From NCBI RefSeq assembly GCF_051622035.1, contig NC_135357.1, positions 35,013,691 through 35,077,690 on the forward strand: a stretch of 64,000 nt of DNA. The letters are read 5' to 3'. Shown here one piece after another: positions 1 to 9,648 of the stretch (positions are counted from its first letter, which is position 1; the number at the start of each line of letters is the position of its first letter). The notes beneath the pieces are model-generated. The model searched no databases and had not been told where the DNA came from. It was given only the letters and a program-made list of their open reading frames with translations. The DNA comes from Arctopsyche grandis (taxonomy: Eukaryota; Arthropoda; Insecta; Trichoptera; Hydropsychidae). The position numbers and the translations under genes were made by a program.

Positions 1-537
1 ATAAGTTCGACAACTTCCGCCCAGCATATCAGAATAAGTAAGTGTTATTTCAATCATACCAAACATTTTCATTCCCATGTAGATCCACAGTGAGAGGGAG
101 CAGAAGAAAATGGCCCAGCCAAGAGAGTGTTTCCAATCGCTGTCGGGTGCGTTGAACTCGGCAAACGTTTGACAAAAGCTGGCCCTGTACAAGGTTTTCT
201 TTTCTTCGACGGTCAACTTTCTCCAGTCACCCTTTTCCTTCTCGCGCAGAGCCTGAAATTTAAACGTTCGCGATTAACTAACAGTTCGCATTAATCGAAC
301 GAATGTTTTTTCGTCGTATCGAGCAGACGGAACCTTGACATCAGCGGTGTCCTCCCTGAACCTTATGGATGGCATCGGATAGTCGATACGGTCTTGATAA
401 TTGGCCTGTCCGTTCATTCCATGACCGACGATCTCCCGGGATCCGATGCGGGACCGGCCGTGGAAAGCGGCAGTTTGAAAGCCAATCGGCACTCGGATCG
501 AATCCAAGATAGACTTAGTCAAAATTCTTCCAGCCAT
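1..537 (-). CDS. COX4: Cytochrome c oxidase subunit 4, mitochondrial (5' two exons, partial)
   Basis: Nuclear-encoded subunit of respiratory complex IV in the inner mitochondrial membrane. Exon 1 runs 537 to 334 (68 codons) and ends at a GT donor after the residues TADVK. Exon 2 runs 252 to 60 after a TTTCAG acceptor, and the frame continues without a break. The joined protein reads as a basic presequence, then REIVGHGMNGQANYQDRIDY, PMPSIRFRE, ALREKEKGDWRKLT, YRASFCQTFAEF, and then the start of the single membrane helix. This order matches insect COX4. I chose the second ATG (537) because MAGR fits the usual presequence start; an in-frame ATG also lies at 552. The exon 2 donor (G then GTATGA) leaves the last exon beyond the left edge of the window. 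Confidence 0.93.
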
Positions 538-552
538 TTTTCCTATAAACAA

Positions 553-1440
553 TACAGCGTTACGTATGAAGCATTTAACAACACTAATACAGACAAAATA
601 CTTCCAAAGATATAACTGAAGTCATAGTGTATCTTATTTAAACTTAAATCAAATCAATAAATCATACGAATTAAACAAGGGTATATTAACTGCAACTAAC
701 ACTATCGATCCCTGAAATCTCGTAATAACCCAGGTAATCTATAATCAACTTCGATTAAGTCAATATATCGATTATACTACACACATCAAAATACTTTAAA
801 AGTATGAAACTCAACTATGGCCATTATGTCAGATCGTATAGGCACTATGCATATGTAGGTGCACGTTATGTAATCGTGACTGAAACCGAAGGGATACTAT
901 CGTGCATTAGATATAGCGGGGTATAGATGAATGGTAGAAAATATGGGGCGCAGTCGCCATCGGAGGGGCTCCAAAGACATCGGGGGGGGGGCCCCAAAGT
1001 ATTAGGTTATGTATTACTTGAAGTGGGGGGCGGGTGGATGACAGCTTTGATATATTCCTCGTGTCCGTCGGGGCGAAGGAGTAGAAACGGGGGCGGAGCC
1101 CTAAAGGGGGGAGGGCATGAAAAGAGGTCTGACAGCTCACCTGTGAGGGGCCCACAAAGGCTACAACGATCAGACAAGACGACCGGCCGACTGAAGATGT
1201 AGCAGGCCGACACTACACGAATGTCGTGTCACTCGTGCGAATTTGTGTTGGTGCATCTGTGTAGACTTTATTGATTTTTTTATTCATTTTGGAATTAATC
1301 AACTGCTTTTGGTTGTTTTTGTTCATCTGCGATGGTTAATTTTGGTTGTTTATTTTCATGCATCATTTTTTATGTAATTTGAGTGTGTGAAAATATTCTT
1401 ATATGAAGTTGTAAATATGTGTTCACACTTAAGTTCTAAT
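553..1440. other. Intergenic, no gene recognised
   Basis: AT-rich flank upstream of COX4. A G-rich patch at about 940-1200 holds runs of G and short overlapping open frames on both strands that look like composition artefacts. No family was recognised. Confidence 0.5.
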
Positions 1441-1444
1441 GTAT

Positions 1445-1770
1445 TGTAACGTAGAGATTAGGTGAGTGGCGCTCGTGGACTGATGGTTCACGACCGCGGA
1501 TCACCTGATCTCTCGTTCCCGCCAAAAAGGCCTCCACGAATGAATCAGCCCTATGCAACGGCCAAAGGCATCGTCTGACTCATCGACCAATGATTGTTGA
1601 TATATGTATGTATGTGTACTGTGTCCAGCGAGTATAAATATGGGGCGTTCTCGGCATGGAATTCATTCCAGCCCGGACCGCCGCCAAGAGAACACGAATA
1701 AACCGCTACTACCCATCTTCCTGCGTCTTTCTCCGATTCTGGAAACCCCCCCCTTCACGTCCACGCAACA
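1445..1770 (+). mobile_element. Solo LTR (LTR retrotransposon, Gypsy-like), fossil
   Basis: A 326-bp sequence begins TGTAACG and ends CGCAACA. It is flanked on both sides by the 4-bp duplication GTAT (1441-1444 and 1771-1774). A TATA-like GTATAAATA near 1632 and an AATAAA near 1697 are in the order expected of an LTR. No internal coding region is present, so only the LTR remains. The 4-bp duplication favours the Gypsy group. It differs in sequence from the LTRs at 42302 and 37525. Confidence 0.72.
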
Positions 1771-1927
1771 GTATTTACTTTTGATCCATATTTGCTTATA
1801 AGTATTCACTAGTATCTCTGGTTTGATCTAGTTCCATGGAAATTTTCATTCAAAAATTTGCACGTCCCTGAAGTATTTTATTCAATTCGTCGAAATGCTG
1901 AGTGATAAGAATATTAAATCATTTAAC

Positions 1928-2286
1928 CATAGATGTATAATACATAGATCCACCCTCACGGCTTATACTGGTCTCCCTTTTGGTGCATGCAAAATACATG
2001 GCGCATGCACACTTTTCTCTCAGTAGGTTAGTAGCTTCTAAGTAGGAAAGGTCGATTGCGGAGATCTTGTCGATAGATATGCGGAGATCTTTTCATCTTT
2101 TCGTCACTAACTGAGGGGTGCGGGGGGAAGTGAAAAAAACGCCGACCGCTGCGTCGTAGGGAAAAAAACCTTTTTCTTCCCCAACTTCCCACCACTAGTT
2201 AAACCCCCCGCACCCCTCAGTTAGTGGCGACAAGATCTCTAACGAAATATCTAGTAATGCCATATCTAGTATATTCTAGATCTATG
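1928..2286 (+). mobile_element. hAT-type MITE, copy 1
   Basis: Imperfect terminal inverted repeats (CATAGATGTATAATA at the left, its inverted counterpart ending TCTAGATCTATG at the right) are bounded by a perfect 8-bp duplication, CATTTAAC (1920-1927 and 2287-2294), the size hAT transposases make. The interior carries a long inverted repeat: CACTAACTGAGGGGTGCGGG near 2105 and its complement near 2207. A second copy in opposite orientation is at 26245-26495. No coding capacity. Confidence 0.78.
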
Positions 2287-2299
2287 CATTTAACCAATT

Positions 2300-2820
2300 T
2301 TTTTTGTTCAAAAGGAGCTTTATTTCTTCTAATAAATTGACAAACCGATCGAAAACTTGACCGCAGCTGAGCCATCATACATTGTTGTACGTCAAAATCT
2401 CCGAATATTAGTACCCGATTTCTTACAATAATTGTGCAAATTCTCGTTTATTAAGACCTCTTGCATTTATGAAGTTGATGACGTTTAATACAAGTGGCAT
2501 TACATTGGAAAATGTTTTAAGCCTTGCTTCGCAAATAGAACTTACAATATATTATACAATGCAATTCAATCAGAGAATGTCTAATAGTTTGCTTAAGCTG
2601 CTGAATAAAACCAATATTTTTTCCCACCTTATTGGGAGCACCGTCTGTTGTTACAGAAACAATTTTCTGTAAGTTGATAACTACTTCTTTAAATGTATTA
2701 TTAAAATCTTTAAAAATGTCAAGATCGGCACTCTTCCCTTTCAACGTTATTAGTAATTTTTTAAATCTTCACGCGTCAACACGTGGGTCATTCAAAAAGC
2801 CAGCTTGGGTCAGTGTCTGA
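2300..2820 (-). pseudogene. hAT transposase fragment (ZBED/SCAND3-like group), decayed
   Basis: The minus strand encodes DLDIFKDFNNTFKEVVINL, then VSVTTDGAPNKVGKNIGFI and LIELHCIIYCK, which resemble the catalytic region of hAT transposases of the ZBED/SCAND3/GTF2IRD2-like group. Past 2517 the homology continues in another frame (NARGLNKREFAQLL, then WLSCGQVFDRFVNLLEEIK), with stops and a frame change, so it is dead. No terminal repeats were identified for it. Confidence 0.7.
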
Positions 2821-3190
2821 CCCACGGGTCATAAGTTCGCCATCACCTACCTAGATCGAACGACAATTTGCGGTCCACACTTTATTGGAAAATTATTATT
2901 TACGCGCGTTTCTTTTTTAATGCTTATTTTAAGGCTTAATAACACTCGTCTAAAACAATAATAAATATCATATTATATATCATTTTCTACCCCTCAAAGT
3001 ATGCCACCCTTAGACGTTGTCTTGCTCGCCTATGCACACGGGAAGTCCCTGATTTTACCCCTAGTGGCCAACAACTATAAAATGGTCAAATCAATTTTGA
3101 CATAATCTTCGCTGTCAATAAAATGACGTTTGTTATTGCGAGATATGGCAACACTAAATTCAGCTGTCACTCTATCTGCTATCACCTGTA
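2821..3190. other. Upstream region of the first ZAD zinc-finger gene
   Basis: No open frame of interest. The 3' part contains TGGCAACACT at 3146-3155, about 40 bp before the start codon (see the promoter entry). Confidence 0.4.
3146..3155 (+). promoter_or_regulatory. Possible core-promoter motif TGGCAACACT
   Basis: The same or nearly the same motif (AGCAACACT at 9547-9556) lies upstream of the second zinc-finger gene, again shortly before the ATG, and once at 57936. It resembles the Drosophila Motif 1/M1BP-type element. That it acts here is inference from position. Confidence 0.35.
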
Positions 3191-5986
3191 ATGGAGTGTC
3201 GTCTCTGTTTGAGCACTTCAGCTCCAGTAGCAATATTCATAGAAACTGAAGGCTTAGCAGAGAGAATATGGACGTGCTGCCACCTACAGGTAAATTAGAC
3301 AAACTTCACAAATACAAAATCTACATAGTACTAGTTTAAATGTTTTATTCTGTTTATTTTGCACCATTGCAGTTCAATCTATCATTCCTTCCAGGTTGAA
3401 AGAGACGATGGTTTACCAGACAAAATTTGCTTCGAATGCGAATCCAAACTGGACTCATACACACAATTCCGGGACACTTGCGAGCAGACCGATAGAATCC
3501 TTCGGCAACGTTTCATCAACGACTTGAATATCAAAAAGGAAGAGAACCACGAATACGCCAATTGCTACGAAGAAAGCATAAGCGATATCATAAACCAAGA
3601 TAAATACTCAACGAAAGACAATACCCAATCAGCACCATTCAACACACCATGGTCTAAACCCACCGACGAACCAAACCAAGTCTACAATGATAACATGTAC
3701 ATTAAACGAGAGACGGAATGTCTGGAGAGCAACGGCTTAATATTCCCAATCAAAAAACACAAATGTATAACCTGTGGCAAGGCTCTATCATCCAAGAAGT
3801 CTCTGAAAAGACACGCTTTGATACACTTGAGGAGTAAAGTTCGCAAGTGCAAAATTTGCTTGAAGCTGTATGCGACTAGGGACGATACCCCGCACGATTG
3901 CGAACGTATCAAAATCGAATACGAAAAAGATCCCGACGATTATGCTGAGACTCTTAACACCGATGATGTTCAGATCAAGAGGGACGTCGACGAGGATTCG
4001 GACGATTCAAAATTCGTCATTGCCAAAACGCATCCGGCGAGGAAGAGAAGCGCTTGCGGCACCTGCGGCAAGATGGTCACGACTAAGCACTTGAAGAGGC
4101 ACACCTCCACGCACTCCAAAGCCAGGAAGTTCAAATGCGGAGTGTGCAAGGACACGATCACCGATAAGGATCAGCACAAGTTGTTGCATTTGAATGATAA
4201 GAATTTCAAGTGCGACGTGTGCGACAAGTGGTTCTTTTACAAACACCAATTGAACGCACATCAACGCAGCCATGTAGGGATGAAGAAGTTCTCTTGTGAT
4301 ATGTGCGGAAGGAAGTGTGAAAGTGCCAGCAAAGTCAGAAAGCACATCAGAGCTGTTCATTTGAAAATCAAAACGCACCAGTGCAGTGCGTGTGGGAAAC
4401 TGCTCACCGATCAACAATCATATAAGGTACTAGTGTTGTGCCCGATGAAATATCATCCCATGGTGTTGGCATATTAAGTTATTAAATAAAATTAAATTAA
4501 AAGAAATGTGTCGGTCCTGTGTTCGATCCGCATGCAGTCGTATTTTTTTCGAATACCTTTTGAATATATTTATATTTAATTGTTTGATATGAAAAAAAAA
4601 TGGTAAAAATACCTAACTACATATAAACAATATAAAACACCAAATAGAAAAATTAATTAATTAATTAATTAATTAAAAAAAATTCAATAAATGCTCAGAA
4701 ACTCATTTCCATAGAGGAAACCTTGGTAGCCAACAGTATATATAGAAGTTTTTGTTGATCTGTTTTTATGTTATATCGAATCGAAACGACTATTATAGTA
4801 CAGTGAGCGTTATCTTACACAGACACACAGAATAGCGCTATTATATATTACTAGTGTTGTACCCGATGAAATATCATCGCATGGTGTTGGCATATTAAGT
4901 TATTAAATAAAAAAAAAATAAACGAAATGTGTCGGTCCTGTGCTCGATCCGCACGCGGTCGTATTTTTCAAATACCTTTTAAATATATTTTTATTTAATT
5001 GTTTAATATGAAAAAAATGGTAAAAACTACCGGTCTCCGTGACGAGCCAGAATGTTAAATTACAGAAAACACAAATATCGGAAGGCAAAGATCGAAAATC
5101 GAAAGATCTTAAGTCGAAAGATCAAAAAAAAGGGTGCATGGTAAACGGTACATACTCACTTAATTTGCGCGAGCAGGATACAACAGGAACAAGAGGAACA
5201 GGCTTTTCCTCCCGTATTAATGTGCGCGCGCAGAATAGCTTTTTTTTTATCTTTCGACTTAAGATCTTTCGATTTTCGATCTTTGCCTTCCGATATTTGT
5301 GTTTTCTGTAATTTAACATTCTGGCTCGTCACATAGACCCAAAAACTACCTACCTACTTATATATAAACAATATAAAACACCAATAGAAAAATTTATTAA
5401 TTAATTAATTAAATTTTCAATAAACGCTCAAAGACTTAGCATCGTCTATTTGCCTTGAGGAAACATTGGTAGCAAACAGTATATATAGAAGATTTTTTCT
5501 TTTGTTATTATATTCGTATACGTTTTGTCATTGGTTTAGCTGTAACGTACATATGTATGTCGAATCGAAACGACTATTATAGTACAGCGAGCGTTATCTC
5601 AGACAGACGCACAGAATAGCGATATACAGACAGACGTACAGAATAGAAAAAGAACAAAAGCTCAACTGAAAAATATTAACATCTATTTTTTTCTCTTCTA
5701 GGACCATATGAAGATTCACTCAGACTATTGTCCGTACATATGCGATTATTGCAGCAGGGGATTCAAACACAGAAACAGCATAATCGGTCACATAAGAACG
5801 CACACGGGCGAGAAACCGTACAAGTGCGAGATCTGTGCAAGAGCTTTCATCTCCACTGGCATCTTGAAAAGTCATATTCTGCAACACACCGGTGAAAATC
5901 CATTCAAGTGTGAACTGTGCTTCAAAGGATTCAAGCAACGGTGTAATCTTAAAAGTCACATGAGACATTTTCATAAAAAGTTTTAG
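3191..5986 (+). CDS. ZAD C2H2 zinc-finger protein 1 (three exons, about 471 aa)
   Basis: Likely nuclear DNA-binding regulator. Exons: 3191-3289, 3395-4426 and 5702-5986, all joined in phase 0 at GT/AG sites. Residues 1-80 form a ZAD: MECRLC, IWTCCHLQ, then DDGLPDKICFECESKLDSY and CEQTDRILRQRF, with the four metal-binding cysteines in two CxxC pairs. An acidic, lysine-rich linker follows. There are about nine C2H2 fingers, the first at CITCGKALSSKKSLKRH, plus one degenerate finger (CKICLKLYATRDD). The finger CSACGKLLTDQQSYK is completed by DHMKIH from exon 3, which confirms the splice. The last three fingers have the usual HTGEKP/HTGENP linkers. Exon structure matches the loci at 9649, 16846 and 19301. 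The target gene cannot be told from the sequence. Confidence 0.88.
4427..5660 (+). repeat. Two tandem copies of a SINE-like repeat in intron 2 of zinc-finger gene 1
   Basis: Unit 1 (about 4428-4850) and unit 2 (about 4851-5660) both start ACTAGTGTTGT(G/A)CCCGATG, share TGTGTCGGTCCTGTG with (G/T)(T/C)TCGATCC, and end near ACAGAATAGCG. The TTCGATCC box resembles a tRNA B box, so a tRNA-derived SINE is possible. The second unit is longer because a foldback element is inserted at 5039-5332. The first 30 bases resemble the start of the composite repeat at 7688. Confidence 0.5.
5039..5332. mobile_element. Foldback MITE with arms of about 90 bp
   Basis: The left arm starts GTGACGAGCCAGAATG and the right arm ends CATTCTGGCTCGTCAC. 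The arms are nearly perfect inverted copies for about 90 bases, including CGAAAGATCTTAAGTCG. The roughly 100-bp centre contains GCGCGAGCAGGATACAA, which recurs near 49135 and 55850, so these elements are related. Class not determined. Confidence 0.65.
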
Positions 5987-6022
5987 AATTAACTGTTGCA
6001 ATCGATGATACATTTATTGACG

Positions 6023-6202
6023 TGTTCGGTGATTATTCCGCAAAAAGCGCCCTCGCGCAAGTCACTAAAATCTCGATCGCGGAACATCTGGCACCCAAAA
6101 ACTCCATCAATTGTACTAACGAGAACTCGAGTGCTAGATGTTTCGTGATCGAGATTTTGGTGAATTGCGCGAGATCGCTTTTTGCGGAATAATATTTTTA
6201 CC
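6023..6202. mobile_element. Mutator-like MITE, diverged palindromic copy
   Basis: Shares TTCGGTGATTATTCCGC, CACTAAAATCTC and GGAACATCTGGCA with the family at 9049, 16509 and 17079. Its two halves are inverted (GCAAAAAGCG near 6039, CGCTTTTTGC near 6176). Flanks TTATTGACG and TTGTTGATG match at 7 of 9 positions, consistent with a worn 9-bp duplication. Confidence 0.55.
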
Positions 6203-6839
6203 TTGTTGATGTTACGTTGTTATGTTATATTTTAAAATAAATATTTATTTAATAAATTAAGAATTTCATTTACTTGCTTGGTTCAATTTATTTTAGTTAA
6301 TGGATAAGTAATATAAATGAGATGAAATAAAGTGATACAGTTATTGGCCACTTGAAAATAATATATTAACGCCAATTGACAACAAAATTACATGTTATTT
6401 TGTAATGAACGAAATAACTTTCAATTAGTAAGAAACGAGAGCGACATAGAGGGCACAAAAGATTCTCGGTAATGTCACAGGGTTATTATTTTTTGACATC
6501 AAATCCAAATGGCTGATAACTATAGTGTAGTTATCAGCCTTGTTCGTTAAATGTTGATCACAAAATCAAATGTAAGAAAAAGTGTAAAGCTGATGGTTGA
6601 TAAGAGATAAAAGATATAAAAAAGACGCCTTAATGTGAAACGTAAAGGAGGTTTGTAATAAAAATGAAGACGATCGCGATAGGTTTGGCGCCCAATTTTT
6701 GCAGTTCCTTTAGGATCAATGGATCAGCTTAAATATTGCATAAAAGTTTTTAGCACAATAGACTTTTTAATTTTTCAAATCGAATTAAAACTCACTAATG
6801 ATTATCTTATGTCCACGTAACAATACATGTTTAGAAAGA
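6203..6839. other. Intergenic, AT-rich
   Basis: No gene seen. A perfect 12-bp inverted repeat, GGCTGATAACTA / TAGTTATCAGCC, with a 5-base loop lies at 6511-6539. Its role is unknown. Confidence 0.4.
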
Positions 6840-7115
6840 TTTATGTTTCGACCGTTTCCCCGCCTATAGAAACTCGGATAAGTTTTTTAAGATGATGTTC
6901 AACATACATATATTATTGTATGTACGGCAAAAGAGGTAGATGCTCGACTTAGGAGGAGTGGGCTGGCCGAACTCCAAAGGATCACTGGCGTTGGGCTGGG
7001 ACACTAGTTTATACCTTCTTCGGTTATGCAACGCGTAACTTGTTATGCAACGTGTAACGTGAGATCATGCTCTCGGGGATTCCTGTCGATTTATTTTGGA
7101 CGAGTCGATTTCTTT
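6840..7115. repeat. Dispersed repeat, copy 1 (second copy at about 14215-14560)
   Basis: The two stretches share CCTATAGAAAC, ATTATTGTATGTA(C/T)GGC, TCACTGGCGT and GAGATCAT in the same order. On the minus strand the second copy has a TATA-like box followed by AATAAA, so an LTR is possible, but no clean ends or target duplication were found. Confidence 0.4.
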
Positions 7116-7194
7116 TTTTGGATTCAAATCAATTTAATAAAAAAAAATATATATTTACTATTAGATTCGCCATGTTTAAACTTTTTTCGCAGCG

Positions 7195-7690
7195 CTGGAG
7201 GTGGGGAATTTTCGGAAGACAACCTACAGTCCGAACTGCAGGGTAGTGCCGGATATTTACCGGCTAAACCCCACCCCCGACCTCCACTCTCTGGGATTTC
7301 TGTGTATTACTTCAAAGAGTGGGGGTCCATTGATTCATCGTCGTTCTTTCTTTCTTCCATTCATCTTGCATGCAATCTTCTCTCTCGTTCGTGCGCCTCC
7401 TTCTTGCGCATCACCGTTGACGCGAACGTGTCGATGAATACCCAAGCTTCCATCTTCTCTATTAGCTTCTTGCCCAGGTTTTCGGGTGAGGTCACTCCGA
7501 TTTCTTCCATTCTTTCTCTTTCTTCTGCCCAAGCTGGGCACCCGAAAAGGGTATTCTCTGCGTCGTCCACTTCGGCTTCGCAGTGGTATCATTTTGTTTC
7601 GGCCTTCTTTTTGATCCTGTGGAGGTACTTGCCAAAGCAGCCGTGGTCTGTCAGCAACTCCATGTTTAAGCTGTTTATATTATAAACTAG
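7195..7690 (-). pseudogene. R1-like LINE, 3' end fragment
   Basis: The minus strand encodes NMELLTDHGCFGKYLHRIKK, then YHCEAEVDDAENTLFGCPAW and LGKKLIEKMEAW. This is the C-terminal region of R1-clade reverse transcriptases, with the remains of the CxxC-H-C zinc motif. A stop precedes the YHCEAE segment. The downstream strand (7200-7330) is the G-rich 3' region such elements carry. The fragment is 5' truncated at about 7690. Confidence 0.65.
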
Positions 7691-7844
7691 TGTTGGACCC
7701 GTTGATTTCAACGGGTGGTTTCGAAAAGGAATTGAAACTCGAATAAAAATAAAGTTAAAGATATTGAATCGACTGGTTTCGGAAAGAAATTGATGCACGA
7801 ATTACGAAGTGATTACGAATTACGAACTACGTTTTGTGCATCGC

Positions 7845-8342
7845 CGACCTCCTGACGCCTTTGCCCCCGATGCCTCCGTCGCTCCGGGGCCTTCGGCCCC
7901 AGCGCCGCCGACGCCTCCGGCGCCCCCGACGCCTTCGGCACCCCGGGGGCTTCGCCCCCAGCGCCGCCGACGCCTCCGGCGCCCCCAGCACCCCCGATGC
8001 CTTCGGCACCCCGGGGGCTTCGCCCCCAGCGCCGCCGACGCCTCCGGCGCCCCCAGCCCCCCCGATGCCTTCGGCACCCCGGGGGCTTCGCCCCCAGCGT
8101 CCCCGATGCCTTCGGCATCCCGTCGCCCCCAGCCCCCCCGATGCCTTCGGCACCCCGGGGGCTTCGCCCCCAGCCCCCCCGATGCCTTCGGCACCCCGGG
8201 GGCTTCGCCCCCAGCGTCCCCGATGCCTTCGGCATCCCGTGGGCTTCGCCCCCAGCGCCGCCGACGCCTCCGGCGCCCCCAGCGCCCCGATGCCTTTGGC
8301 ACCCCGGGGGCTTCGCCCCCAGCGCCGCCAGCGCCCCCGGCA
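7845..8342. repeat. GC-rich minisatellite
   Basis: Tandem, shuffled units built from CCCCGATGCCTTCGGCA, CCCCGGGGGCTTCGCCCC and AGCGCCGCCGACGCCTCCGG. Each unit is itself a short palindrome (for example GGGGGCTTCGCCCCC), so one strand can fold into many hairpins. Composition is far above the surrounding AT-rich DNA. Confidence 0.85.
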
Positions 8343-8752
8343 ATGAAAAAACTGAAAAAATGAAAAAAATGAAAAAAATGAAAAACTGAAAAAATGAAAA
8401 AAATGAAAAAACTGAAAAAATGAAAAAAATGAAAAAAATGAAAAAACTGAAAAAATGAAAAAAATGAAAAAACTGAAAAAATGAAAAAAATGAAAAAACT
8501 GAAAAAATGAAAAAAATGAAAAAAATGAAAAAACTGAAAAAATGAAAAAAATGAAAAAACTGAAAAAATGAAAAAAATGAAAAAAATGAAAAAACTGAAA
8601 AAATGAAAAAAATGAAAAAACTGAAAAAATGAAAAAAATGAAAAAAATGAAAAAACTGAAAAAATGAAAAAAATGAAAAAACTGAAAAAATGAAAAAAAT
8701 GAAAAAACTGAAAAAATGAAAAAAATTAAAAAACTGAAAAATATGAAAAAAA
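8343..8752. repeat. A-rich minisatellite (TGAAAAAA/CTGAAAAA units)
   Basis: About 400 bp of near-regular units, ATGAAAAA alternating with CTGAAAAA. Almost all purine on this strand. It abuts the GC-rich array directly. Confidence 0.9.
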
Positions 8753-8799
8753 AAAAAAATTTGTTCCCCATACTGGTTGATGGTTGATCGTCCGTCACA

Positions 8800-8851
8800 T
8801 ACAAATATACAAATATACAAATATACAAATATACAAATATACAAATATATT
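8800..8851. repeat. Octamer microsatellite (ACAAATAT)n
   Basis: About six copies of ACAAATAT within the 3' part of the composite element. Confidence 0.8.
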
Positions 8852-8964
8852 TAGCGACAGTCCGTTTTTATATATAGTATACTGAGCGAAGCGGGGTAAA
8901 ACAACTAGTATATATATATTCAAAATATGGAAACCCGTTGTTCCGAAATTGGGGTGACACCACT

Positions 8965-9048
8965 GGGTAGATCGCATACTAAAGTAGATATGTGAAGGTA
9001 AACCGCATAATAAAGTAGATATGTGAAGGTAGACCGCATACTAAAGTA
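8965..9048. repeat. Short tandem repeat, about 35-bp unit
   Basis: Units of the type ACCGCATACTAAAGTAGATA followed by TGTGAAGGTAG, about two and a half copies. The last ACTAAAGTA was used as the target of the MITE that follows. Confidence 0.6.
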
Positions 9049-9520
9049 GGTTCGGTGATCATTAGTCACAAAGCGCTCCCCCAAAAGTCACTAAAATCTC
9101 TATAACGGAACATCTGGCAGCCGAAAAGTCCATCATACTAACGATAACTATCATACTAACGAAAACTCGAGTGCCAAATATTCCGCATTCGCGGTTTTCA
9201 TAGCAAAAATTTTCTTTGTGACCATCGCAATGTGACTAATAATCCAATTACGGTAAACGGACTACTAGTCATATGTGAACCAGTCACAGGACAACCGGTC
9301 GCTCTAGATCGGTCACACGTGATCACCCGTCACACTAAAACTGGTCACACCCAAAAATTCGACCAATTTTTAATTTTTGGGTGTGACCGGTTTTTCCTGA
9401 CCAATTTTCGCGTGTGACCAGTTTTAGTGTGACGGGTGATGATGTGTGACCAATCTAGAGCGACCGGTTGTCCTGTGACCGGTTCACATTTGACTAGTAA
9501 TCACCGAACCTCCTATTACC
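9049..9520. mobile_element. Mutator-like MITE (outer copy), with a related element nested inside
   Basis: Starts GGTTCGGTGATCATTAG and ends TATTACC. It is flanked by the perfect 9-bp duplication ACTAAAGTA (9040-9048 and 9521-9529). The 9-bp size points to Mutator-like (MULE) transposition. The element is interrupted by the hairpin element at 9252-9510. Confidence 0.75.
9252..9510. mobile_element. Hairpin MITE nested in the outer copy
   Basis: A near-complete palindrome: GACTACTAGTCATATGTGAACC and onward is mirrored by GGTTCACATTTGACTAGTAATC. It ends CACCGAACC, the family terminus. Flanks TCCAATTAC (9243-9251) and TCCTATTAC (9511-9519) match at 8 of 9 bases, a 9-bp duplication made by insertion into its relative. 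Confidence 0.72.
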
Positions 9521-9648
9521 ACTAAAGTAGCACCGAATTTGTAGAGTAGCAACACTGGTTACAACTGTCAATATATTTATTCATTTATTGGTTGACATTT
9601 GTCATTAGGGGTTTCTACTAGCGCGGGAGCGCGCGTATAACCTCAATT

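Larger units (their letters stand above)
7688..8910. mobile_element. Composite repeat element with GC-rich and A-rich minisatellite core, class unknown
   Basis: It begins ACTAGTGTTGGACCCG with a small hairpin (CCCGTTGATTTCAACGGG) and ends GCGAAGCGGGGTAAAACAACTAGT, so ACTAGT is present at both ends. Inside, in order: a GC-rich tandem array, an A-rich tandem array and an octamer array. Long open frames cross it on both strands, but they simply read the tandem repeats and should not be taken as genes. Confidence 0.5.

Noticed and set aside
907-1213. Overlapping frames in the G-rich patch
   Set aside because: Composition-driven and without recognisable domains on either strand.
7026-7685. A 219-aa plus-strand frame
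   Set aside because: It is the antisense of the R1-like LINE fragment and shows no domain.
7813-8844. Long open frames (up to about 340 aa) on both strands
   Set aside because: They only translate the GC-rich and A-rich tandem arrays. Every frame stays open because the repeat units lack stops; no domain is present.
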